A stretch of DNA of 29,074 nucleotides from a virus: IMG/VR virus record IMGVR_UViG_3300043444_000219, positions 1-29,074 of that record. One strand, written 5' to 3'. Positions 15,966 to 22,684 of the stretch are shown here, piece by piece. A program made the translations under genes and the position numbers. The notes beneath the pieces were generated by a model. That model was given only the letters and a program-made list of their open reading frames with translations, had not been told where the DNA came from and ran no database searches. Position 1 is the stretch's first letter; every line of letters starts with the position of its first letter.

Positions 15966-16132
15966 TGGATAGATTTCACTGGTTTTGCTATTGTCGCACT
16001 GAAGGCTGCTTGAACTCAGGAAATGCTAACTACATAATCACTGACCAAGAAGTCCCACCAAATCCTACGTGTGCAGAGTGTCTTTCTCCAATTACGGAAA
16101 TTATTTTAGTAGAAGACCCCAATACTATCTAA
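15965..16132 (+). CDS. Small zinc-ribbon protein (55 aa)
   Basis: This frame starts at an ATG that overlaps the stop of the fibre gene (TAATG) and encodes [15 protein letters not shown]... up to CAECLSPITEIILVEDPNTI. Cysteines at 8, 10, 15, 36 and 39 suggest a small zinc ribbon. Coupling to the fibre gene hints at a role with it, such as folding or assembly, but no family is recognised. It overlaps the convergent FkbM gene by 8 nt, and no terminator lies between the two convergent units. Confidence 0.68.
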   Translation: MDRFHWFCYCRTEGCLNSGNANYIITDQEVPPNPTCAECLSPITEIILVEDPNTI

Positions 16133-16796
16133 CCCAGAGCATTCCAACATCTGCTGTAGGTCTAAGACAGGACCGCATCCAGCCATCGGTAGTCCACCAA
16201 TATTCTTTGGATGCTCTATCTTTTTCTAGATCAGTACGTTTTTTGATTGGTAGCCATTCTTCCTCCGGCTCCAACAAATGGTGCTCGATAAACTGAAGCC
16301 TGTATTCCGTGTACCCGATCGATGCCAGGTATTGCAGCTGCTTGTTGTGCTCGGACATAGTTTCTTTAGTCCACTCAAGCGCAAGTTTTCCAGAATACTT
16401 AGACATACCACGAAGCACTTGCCATTCGGCTCCTTCAACGTCGATCTTGATTAAATCCGGCTGCCCATACCTCTCGATAAGCCAATCCACCGTACAAGTG
16501 TTTACAGCAATAGTGCGAAACTCTTTTCCGTAGTATGGCATATCAGGGTCAGTCAGCCAAGATTTTTCAAGAGTAGATAGGCCATCCTCAATGCATTCAT
16601 AAAATTCGAGACGTTCACTAACCTCAGATCCAACGCCAAATCGTAGTGGTATAACCCTAGGCTCGTAAATAAAATTACGAACAAGCTCAGCAAAAACTCG
16701 AGGGGCCGGTTCTAAAGCAATCACTTTATAGCCACGCTCAAGACCAGCAATAGTGGCATCTCCACGATTAGCCCCAATGTCAAACATCAGTTTCAT
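16125..16796 (-). CDS. FkbM-family SAM-dependent methyltransferase
   Basis: FkbM enzymes O-methylate sugars or polyketides. The 223-residue protein has the SAM-binding loop DIGANRGD (6-13), Glu29 in ALEPAP for the ribose, and the family core PDLIKIDVEGAEWQVLRG (about 114-131), with KIDVEGAE diagnostic. It is the last gene of a four-gene minus operon and overlaps the TPR-like gene by 17 nt. Beside a glycosyltransferase and a GH130-like protein, it probably caps or modifies a glycan. This is an inference from context. Confidence 0.9.
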   Translation of the reverse strand: MKLMFDIGANRGDATIAGLERGYKVIALEPAPRVFAELVRNFIYEPRVIPLRFGVGSEVSERLEFYECIEDGLSTLEKSWLTDPDMPYYGKEFRTIAVNTCTVDWLIERYGQPDLIKIDVEGAEWQVLRGMSKYSGKLALEWTKETMSEHNKQLQYLASIGYTEYRLQFIEHHLLEPEEEWLPIKKRTDLEKDRASKEYWWTTDGWMRSCLRPTADVGMLWVR

Positions 16797-17367
16797 TAAG
16801 ATCCAATCTAGACAGATTATCTAGCACCGCAGCGGCATACTCTTCATTTACAAACCTATTGTCGGATAGTTTTCGAAGTAGGTTAAGACTTTCATCCTTG
16901 CGACCAATCCACCAAGCAGCAACTGCTTGCTGAAACTCAAGAGCCCAGTAGCCGGGATAGCCAACATCAATAGGGAGTTCCCAAATTACACGAGAATAGA
17001 TCTGACCCATCACTGCAAAAGTGTAGCTCTCCTGCCAGTTACCAGATTTTTCATAAAATTTTGAAATCAGCAAGTAGGCTTCCGGTCTCTGAGGCATATA
17101 AGCAATAGCTTGAAGCAAAACATTGCTAACAGTAAGTCCACGGTCTTTTTGCCCCTCTATACAGATAGATACACGAAGCAACGCTGCGTATGCAACCATT
17201 CCATCAATTTTGTAGCCATATTCAGCTGCACGTAGATAGAATCCAACAGCTGAAGCAGTCTGACCAAGTTTTTCGTACTCTACAGCGATAGCCAAATTTT
17301 TAGCTGGATTTAGAGGATCAGTAGATGCATCTACAATCAAACGTTCAATAATTTCGTTAGAACTCAT
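16780..17367 (-). CDS. TPR-like helical repeat protein
   Basis: This 195-residue all-helical protein shows tetratricopeptide-like spacing: NLAIAVEYEKLGQTASAVGFYLRAAEYG (24-51), PEAYLLISKFYEKSGNWQESYTFAVMGQ (95-122) and FQQAVAAWWIGRKDESLNLLRKL (149-171). Such repeats often serve as protein-binding platforms in glycosyltransferase systems. It overlaps both neighbours (11 nt with the GH130-like gene, 17 nt with FkbM), so all are translated together. It may hold the modification enzymes on their target, but nothing in the sequence names a partner. Confidence 0.75.
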   Translation of the reverse strand: MSSNEIIERLIVDASTDPLNPAKNLAIAVEYEKLGQTASAVGFYLRAAEYGYKIDGMVAYAALLRVSICIEGQKDRGLTVSNVLLQAIAYMPQRPEAYLLISKFYEKSGNWQESYTFAVMGQIYSRVIWELPIDVGYPGYWALEFQQAVAAWWIGRKDESLNLLRKLSDNRFVNEEYAAAVLDNLSRLDLNETDV

Positions 17368-18373
17368 AAGTGAGAGCCTCCAAAATCAAATCCTCGACCA
17401 CAATTTTTGGCGTACGTAATACGAATGCTGCGTTGTCTTGAAAACCAAAACTAATTAAAAGATCGTCGCCGTACTTAGCAGCCCCAGCTACAAACTCTAC
17501 GCGACCTTCCAAAAAAGTAAGAGGGGCAGGAGAAAGTCCAATTAAATTAAACTGCTCATCCCAAACAACTAGACGGTGTCGGTAGATGCCATCTTTTTGC
17601 TCAAGATAGTTTTTAAATAAATCAACTTCGTGCGTGATTGCGATATACACATTCCCCCAACGCAGAACCTGAGAACTTCCACGCTGATCTTTAGGTGGGA
17701 CAAGCCCAGGAGTTAGTGACACCTGCTCACAGCGGGCTGGCTCATCAGGCCAGGTTCGCACAACTTCTGTCGGCGAAGTCCACTTCACAAAGTGAAAAGG
17801 TTTATCGAGTATTGGCATCCAATTCTTTTCACAGTAGGAATTGTTCAAACCAGGAGTAGGGATGCGAAGACGAGACACCTCTTTGATTTGCCAAGTGTCT
17901 TCATTAATATCGAGCTCACTTAACTCCATGCGGCCCTCACCATGCGGAGTAGTGTCGCGACGAACACCAATGTTGTAGTACTTACCTTCCCACTGGACTA
18001 GGCGACAGTCTTCTTCACCAGTAAACTCCCAGAGTGGTTCGACATCTAACTTAGAAGTGTCCACCACGCCATGAGCAACCATAGAGAGATTCTCATCCAG
18101 CTTGCAGATATAGTTAGTTGTGCGAAGTGCCTGGTCCTGCTCAGGGTGTAAATAAGATAGTGGACCCCAGCGGCTTGGAAACTGTTGATCATTCTCAGAA
18201 TGATAGAGCGTGTAGTTGACGTGACGTAGGTTTACAAGAATCTCATTCTTGTCATTTACAAAAACAGACGGGTTCATTAAACCAGTACCAGAAGTAAGCC
18301 CCTCAGAGATAACTAAAGGAGCTAATTTTCCACCGTAGTGAACAGATTTCTGTACTAGGTTATTGAACTTCAT
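17357..18373 (-). CDS. GH130-like beta-propeller, second copy
   Basis: This 338-residue protein shares motif order with the protein at 7881-8819. EEDCRL (120-125) matches the GH130 EDPR site. CEKNWMPI (181-188), RGSSQVLRW (231-239), AITHEVD (245-251), EFVAGA (293-298) and SFGFQDNAAFV (308-318) follow. GH130 and GT108 enzymes cleave or form mannosidic bonds with phosphate or GDP-sugars. Which reaction applies is unknown, and the residues flanking the EDxR motif differ from characterised members. It lies 2 nt after the glycosyltransferase stop and overlaps the TPR gene, the centre of a tight operon. Confidence 0.78.
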   Translation of the reverse strand: MKFNNLVQKSVHYGGKLAPLVISEGLTSGTGLMNPSVFVNDKNEILVNLRHVNYTLYHSENDQQFPSRWGPLSYLHPEQDQALRTTNYICKLDENLSMVAHGVVDTSKLDVEPLWEFTGEEDCRLVQWEGKYYNIGVRRDTTPHGEGRMELSELDINEDTWQIKEVSRLRIPTPGLNNSYCEKNWMPILDKPFHFVKWTSPTEVVRTWPDEPARCEQVSLTPGLVPPKDQRGSSQVLRWGNVYIAITHEVDLFKNYLEQKDGIYRHRLVVWDEQFNLIGLSPAPLTFLEGRVEFVAGAAKYGDDLLISFGFQDNAAFVLRTPKIVVEDLILEALTYEF

Positions 18374-18375
18374 AT

Positions 18376-19116
18376 CTAGTCAGTTTTAGTGGCATTTAGC
18401 ATCACATCGGAAGCAAATCTACCGCTAAATATGTATTCTCCAGCGTGGTCTACCGCAACCCAAGGTGCAGCATAGACCTGACCGCCAAGCTCTCTCCACT
18501 TACGGCAGAAGTGGTAATCCTCCGAAAGCAAAATCCCTTCAGGGGTGATGCTTGTAGCAAAGAACTCGGTAACCATTTTGTCCATCTCAAAACGAGCATT
18601 GTCGTTGTTCAATGCGTATTTAGGACAGTGCGGTTCCATTTTTTCAAAAACACTACGTTTAATTGCCATAAGACCAGTTGCAACTTCAGTTACTTCTACT
18701 GGCTCAGCTAGATTGATTCTAGTCTCTCCCGGCAGCAGATTTAGTGCAAATATGCCAGAGTACTGAGGAAGATTGTCTTTACCCTCTAGAACAGCCTTTT
18801 TGATGTTGTTCCAGTTGATATTCTTCATTGGATAAATTCCACCAATGATGTCTTTATCTGTTTCCAGCATCTTAATTACATCGGCTCCGTTAAAGCCTTC
18901 GTCCGCGTCAATAAAGAGAAGAACATCAGCATTGCTGTTTAAAAACTCATAGACAAGATTATTTCTTGCTCTAGTAATCAAGCTCTCATTATAAATTTTA
19001 GAAAAAGAGACCTCGTGTCCTGCCTGAGCCAACCCAAAAGTTAAGCTCATTACGCTGTCTACATAAATACCCTTACAGTTTCCACCGTACATAGGGGTTG
19101 CTATCCGAACGTGCAT
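18376..19116 (-). CDS. GT-A-fold glycosyltransferase (family 2-like)
   Basis: This 246-residue protein begins MHVRIATPMYGGNCKGIYVDSVMSL. It has ARNNLVYEFLNSNADVLLFIDADEGF, in which DAD (70-72) is the metal/nucleotide-sugar DxD motif. VATGLMAIKRSVFEKM (about 143-158) and LSEDYHFCRKWRELGGQVY with a following DHAG give the acceptor region and catalytic Asp-type motif. The pattern is common in phage and algal-virus glycosyltransferases. Donor and acceptor are unknown, but the neighbouring fibre is an obvious candidate acceptor. AGGA lies 6-9 nt before the ATG. It heads the operon to FkbM, under a promoter whose -35 sits in a perfect palindrome. Confidence 0.88.
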   Translation of the reverse strand: MHVRIATPMYGGNCKGIYVDSVMSLTFGLAQAGHEVSFSKIYNESLITRARNNLVYEFLNSNADVLLFIDADEGFNGADVIKMLETDKDIIGGIYPMKNINWNNIKKAVLEGKDNLPQYSGIFALNLLPGETRINLAEPVEVTEVATGLMAIKRSVFEKMEPHCPKYALNNDNARFEMDKMVTEFFATSITPEGILLSEDYHFCRKWRELGGQVYAAPWVAVDHAGEYIFSGRFASDVMLNATKTD

Positions 19117-19143
19117 TTGTTTCCTAAGCTATCAGTTGGAGAT

Positions 19144-19176
19144 ATTATACGAGGGACTGTCTTGAAATCAAGACAG
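19144..19176 (-). promoter_or_regulatory. Promoter with palindromic operator over the -35 box
   Basis: On the minus strand TTGATT (19171-19166), a 16-nt spacer and TATAAT (19149-19144) precede the glycosyltransferase operon. The perfect 20-bp palindrome CTGTCTTGAAATCAAGACAG (19157-19176) covers the -35. No T-run follows, so it is unlikely to be the terminator of the primase gene. It fits a dimeric repressor site. Confidence 0.62.
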
Positions 19177-19231
19177 CCCCCCGGTGCTTAGCCCTCTCCT
19201 GGGAAACACATAGACATACTATCACAATAAG

Positions 19232-21826
19232 TTAGATATTGCGTGCGAAACGCGTCGCCATCGACCAATCTACTTCGGCTGACTCAACAACACGTGGCAA
19301 CTGAGTGCGGTTCTTAACTTCCGCACGAGAACCTTGACCAACAATAGGCAGACCACGATCAGTCAACTTACGTTGGAATGCAATCTGAGTCATAGGACGC
19401 TCACCACGCTCGTCCGACCACATGCGATAGATAGAGTAGAGCTGTTTTACAAGAACAGAAGCACCCTCGGTCTCTCGAGTCTCTTCATCTAAGAACAGTC
19501 CAATACGGTCCTCATTCTTGCGATAAATATCAGCCGCTTCACGAACAGCAGTACACCAGCCCAGGGGGTCACGAGCAGAAGAACCAAGGTATTTGATTGC
19601 ACCCTCAACTGCCCAAGCAAGTACAGCTGGAAGGCCACCCTCTGGATCAGCCAAGTAAGACTTCAAGGCAGGGTCTGGATTTTCCGCAACATTCGACCAT
19701 GGAATAGGACGGATACGACGCCACATAGCATCATCGGTAATCATAGGTCGGTGGTTAGTTGTAACCCACAACTTACCCTGAGCGCGGAATGTAAATGGCT
19801 TCTCACCGGGCGAACGTGCCTGAATAGTAGACGAACCAGTCAACTGCTTGACCTTGTTTTCCTTGAGACGTTCTGTCTCGGGCAACTCGTCAACCCAAAT
19901 CATGCGCTTACCGCGAAGCTCGGCTAGGTAGTACTGGTCAGACGAGCTAGCACGACCATCGCCAGCAGCTAGAACTTCCGAAGATAATGCTCCAGCGTAC
20001 TGCTCTGTACCAAGTGCTTCAACAATAGTTTCAACAAATGTGTTCTTACCAGAACCTGGAGGACCGTAAACCAAGAACATAACATCTTGGTTTGACATAC
20101 CAGTAAGCGTGTAGCCGACTGCTTTTTGAATCCACTCTTGAAGCTCTTTGTCTCCACCAGTGGCGAAGTCAATAAACTGCTCCCAGCGAACGTTACGAAG
20201 CCCTGGAGTATAGGAAACAGGAGCACGCTTTGTGATGTATAGGTCTGGCTTACCACGGAGAAGTTCGCCAGTGCTCAGATCAATGACACCATTTAGGACG
20301 CCAAGGAGATTCTCGTCGCCATCCCAGCGTTCTACACCGACAGTTACACGAGGGTCAGAGTTGGCACTAGTAATCATGTTATTGATGCGGCTATTTGATT
20401 TAGCTTGATTAGCCCACTTAATTACATCTTGCTTTTTCTGCTGCTCGTCTTCACCATAGTTACTTACTTCGCTAGCAATAACTGGAGCAATACGCTTTGC
20501 AAGTTCTTGAAGTTCTAGGCTCTCAGCATCTGGACGCCAATATGTTCCATCCCAGTGGAACCAGCCAAGACCAGGAGTGTAACGAATAGCAGAGCCATAA
20601 GTGTCGACAAGACGACGACCGTTACCAACATCAGTTAAAGTACGCCAACCTGGGCGTCCACCATCTTCTTCCGATATGGCATCTAAGTCCTTTGGTAGAT
20701 CAAGATTTCCATTATTAGATGCGTCAGAAACAGACATACCTTGTTCAACAAGTCGCGTTACAGATGTTCCAACAACGTTTGGAGTGGAGATAGTTTCAGC
20801 AGCGGAGTTGTCTGCCCAAGTCTGCCCCTGGTTTGCTACCCACTCAGTGAGCCCAGGCCAAGAACGATCAATCTTTGGGCTAGAAGCAACAAAGTCAATG
20901 GCACGGTGGACGTGCATAAGAAGTGAGTTTGTACCCTCTAGCTCCATTGGTGGGCGAACCATCTCGTGATTGAAGCGAATCATCATTGACTCAATCATCA
21001 AACGAGCTTCGTTTGTGGTTCCAAACTTATTAGCTAGGGCACAAGCAAGGCGATAGATTTCTACAGCACGGTGGCCTTCATCAATTCCATCTTCCAGTAC
21101 TTTTTCAATGTCAACGCGCTCACCAGCAAACTCAAGCTCCGATACCCAGTCCCAGTTGCCATCTTTATAAGAGGAGCTGCTGGATGTGCGAAGTGCTTTG
21201 GCTCGAAGAACCGATAGGAGTTCTTCTGGAGCATCAGCAATCTCGATTTCCCAAGGTGCGTGTCCAGGCTTCCAGTCGTACGAGGTTCCAGAGAAGTGGC
21301 GCGACGGAGCAATAAGAATGTATCCGTTGTGCTTGATGTCAATACCCTTAAGACCCTCTTTACCGAGGTTGCCTAAAAACTTCTCGTTTGGGTCACAGCG
21401 ATAAATAAGGTGTCGGCCGCGAACGACTTTACCTTTTACGTTGTATTCGCCAGTAATAGCTTCGACAGTTGCAGGCAAGTTTCCATCTGCACGAGCTTCA
21501 AGAATCTCAAACGAGTCATCGCCGCCAGAGCGTGGGTCAATATCAATAGCAAAGAATCCAGATGGCTTGCAGAAAACACCGATGTTGTACTCGGGGTTCT
21601 GTTCCCACCAAATACCTACCTGAGTAGGGTCGGAGCTGGCTTCAGTGTTCCAGTTAAAAAGGGCAGGGTGTTTGCCCACGTCCTTTGAGTCGCCATGCGG
21701 CTTACCACAAGTACAACGGCCATCAGCAGCGATTCCGTGAACAGGTAAAAGTACCCAGCCCTGCTTGGCGTACCAGTCGGCTCCTTTTGCTAGGCGGCCG
21801 TTTCCGGCAGATTCCCAGTTGCTCAT
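19232..21826 (-). CDS. Primase-polymerase / SF3 helicase (D5-like)
   Basis: This 864-residue replication protein primes and unwinds DNA. Residues 15-200 form a bifunctional primase-polymerase domain, with AIDIDP (93-98) supplying acidic metal ligands, RGRHLIYR (136-143) and GIDIKHNGYILIAPSRH (161-177). A D5 N-type region (about 400-570) is followed by the superfamily 3 ATPase: Walker A GPPGSGKN (588-595), Walker B MIWVDE (about 642-647) and motif C LWVTTNHRP (686-694). The ATG at 21826 is chosen because GGAGAG lies at the right distance. An in-frame TTG 30 nt upstream lacks a ribosome site. A repeat-rich region upstream may include the origin. Confidence 0.93.
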   Translation of the reverse strand: MSNWESAGNGRLAKGADWYAKQGWVLLPVHGIAADGRCTCGKPHGDSKDVGKHPALFNWNTEASSDPTQVGIWWEQNPEYNIGVFCKPSGFFAIDIDPRSGGDDSFEILEARADGNLPATVEAITGEYNVKGKVVRGRHLIYRCDPNEKFLGNLGKEGLKGIDIKHNGYILIAPSRHFSGTSYDWKPGHAPWEIEIADAPEELLSVLRAKALRTSSSSSYKDGNWDWVSELEFAGERVDIEKVLEDGIDEGHRAVEIYRLACALANKFGTTNEARLMIESMMIRFNHEMVRPPMELEGTNSLLMHVHRAIDFVASSPKIDRSWPGLTEWVANQGQTWADNSAAETISTPNVVGTSVTRLVEQGMSVSDASNNGNLDLPKDLDAISEEDGGRPGWRTLTDVGNGRRLVDTYGSAIRYTPGLGWFHWDGTYWRPDAESLELQELAKRIAPVIASEVSNYGEDEQQKKQDVIKWANQAKSNSRINNMITSANSDPRVTVGVERWDGDENLLGVLNGVIDLSTGELLRGKPDLYITKRAPVSYTPGLRNVRWEQFIDFATGGDKELQEWIQKAVGYTLTGMSNQDVMFLVYGPPGSGKNTFVETIVEALGTEQYAGALSSEVLAAGDGRASSSDQYYLAELRGKRMIWVDELPETERLKENKVKQLTGSSTIQARSPGEKPFTFRAQGKLWVTTNHRPMITDDAMWRRIRPIPWSNVAENPDPALKSYLADPEGGLPAVLAWAVEGAIKYLGSSARDPLGWCTAVREAADIYRKNEDRIGLFLDEETRETEGASVLVKQLYSIYRMWSDERGERPMTQIAFQRKLTDRGLPIVGQGSRAEVKNRTQLPRVVESAEVDWSMATRFARNI

Positions 21827-21889
21827 ATAAAAGTCTCTCCAATAAGTCGGTGTCAAAAAGACTACACCCTAGATAAATAGAGCGCAAGT

Positions 21890-21916
21890 CAAAATGGTGA
21901 AAATGGCAAAAATGCC
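21890..21916 (+). repeat. Three 9-bp-spaced AAAATG repeats (iteron-like)
   Basis: AAAATGGTG, AAAATGGCA and AAAATGCCT follow one another at 21891, 21900 and 21909. A further TAAAATGG occurs at 21975. They lie between the primase-helicase gene and the divergent plus-strand genes, inside a larger inverted repeat AAGTCAA (21887-21893) / TTGACTT (21917-21923). Regular spacing by one near-helical turn suggests protein binding, perhaps replication initiation. Confidence 0.45.
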
Positions 21917-21953
21917 TTGACTTATTGGCGGCCCGAACTAACAAGCCCGTCAA

Positions 21954-21970
21954 ATAAGGGTGACCCTTAT
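21954..21970 (+). promoter_or_regulatory. Perfect 17-bp palindrome in the divergent control region
   Basis: ATAAGGGTGACCCTTAT has 8-bp arms around a single central base. It ends 5 nt before TAAAAT (21975-21980), a possible plus-strand -10 box. It could be an operator for the plus genes starting at 22027, or for the primase on the other side. Confidence 0.5.
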
Positions 21971-22015
21971 AGGGTAAAATGGAAAAAGCAAACCTAATTG
22001 CTTTCTAGAGAGTTC

Positions 22016-22021
22016 TATTAT
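22016..22021 (+). promoter_or_regulatory. Possible leaderless -10 box of the 22027 gene
   Basis: TATTAT ends 5 nt before the ATG, close to the 6-7 nt seen at other leaderless starts here. No ribosome site is present: TAGAGAG lies 17 nt away, too far to act. The upstream TAAAAT at 21975 is the alternative. Confidence 0.35.
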
Positions 22022-22026
22022 AAACC

Positions 22027-22365
22027 ATGACTACAGAGATTATTTTCACAGTCGCAGCAGTAATTACTGCGCTTGGTGTAATTTTTGGTGGTGTCTATTC
22101 GACATACAAAATAGTATCACGTATCGGGCAGGCTCTCGGCACAGACGAAAAAGGCAGAACCATTGCCGAACGTTTAGACCGCGTTGAACACCAGCTCTGG
22201 GAAAATGGCGGAAGCTCACTCGCAGATCGAGTAAATAACATCGAGGCCCACGTTCTCAAAACATCGGCAGAACTAGAAATCATAAAATCGTTTGTATTAG
22301 GCCAAAATACTGCTCCAGCGGAAAAACCAAAAACAACTAGAACTCGTAAAAAAATAGCTAGCTAA
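22027..22365 (+). CDS. Single-span membrane protein with coiled coil (DUF2746/holin-like)
   Basis: This 112-residue protein has a hydrophobic helix at about 5-27 (IIFTVAAVITALGVIFGGVYSTY) and then RTIAERLDRVEHQLWENGGSSLADRVNNIEAHVLKTSAELEIIKSFVLG, a heptad-like coiled coil. A Lys/Arg-rich tail ends at RTRKKIAS. This architecture matches the DUF2746 proteins of actinophages, often found near lysis genes and proposed as second holins. Together with the 4371-4655 protein it may form a two-protein membrane lysis set, but no lysin is seen here. It is followed 50 nt later by the start of a separate transcription unit. Confidence 0.72.
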   Translation: MTTEIIFTVAAVITALGVIFGGVYSTYKIVSRIGQALGTDEKGRTIAERLDRVEHQLWENGGSSLADRVNNIEAHVLKTSAELEIIKSFVLGQNTAPAEKPKTTRTRKKIAS

Positions 22366-22381
22366 CTAAACCAAGTATCGC

Positions 22382-22412
22382 TATACTAAAAGACATAAAA
22401 GACATAAGGAGA
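22382..22412 (+). promoter_or_regulatory. Promoter and ribosome site for the 22416 operon
   Basis: TATACT (22382-22387) forms a -10 box, followed by a perfect 9-bp tandem repeat AAAAGACAT (22388-22396 and 22397-22405) and then AAGGAG (22406-22411), 4 nt before the ATG. The -35 match is weak. The duplicated 9-mer spans the expected transcription start. Confidence 0.5.
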
Positions 22413-22415
22413 GTA

Positions 22416-22682
22416 ATGTCACTGTCTGATAAATTATCTGCTGCCTCAACGGAGACTCCAACTAGACTCTGCAAGATAGGCAACATACTTACAAATAGCA
22501 AACTTTCAGAGCAAGATAAGGCTAATCTACATGCCGTTCTTGAAGTTCCAGAAAACGATCCCTCTAGAATCAACAACAATGTCATAGCTCGAATTCTTCG
22601 AGAAGAGGGGTATGATGTTAGCAATAGCGCAGTTGATCGTCACCGCCGTGGTGACTGCCCCTGCAAAAGAATGGCTAAGTAA
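22416..22682 (+). CDS. Small helix-turn-helix-like actinophage protein
   Basis: This 88-residue protein begins MSLSDKLSAASTETPTRLCKIGNIL. Its latter half, NNVIARILREEGYDVSNSAVDRHRRGDCPCKRM, reads like a small DNA-binding helix-turn-helix in which VSNSAVDRHRRG is the recognition part. CPC may bind metal or form a disulfide. Similar short proteins precede the MRE11-like gene in many actinophages. The exact function is unknown, and a terminase small-subunit-like role is possible but not supported here. It is 2 nt upstream of the phosphoesterase start. Confidence 0.72.
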   Translation: MSLSDKLSAASTETPTRLCKIGNILTNSKLSEQDKANLHAVLEVPENDPSRINNNVIARILREEGYDVSNSAVDRHRRGDCPCKRMAK

Positions 22683-22684
22683 AC

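Noticed and set aside
19157-19176. The palindrome as a terminator for the primase-helicase gene.
   Set aside because: No T-run follows on the minus strand, and it overlaps a good promoter, so an operator is more likely.
21827-21856. TTG start at 21856 for the primase-helicase.
   Set aside because: No ribosome site stands before it, while the ATG at 21826 has GGAGAG at suitable distance.
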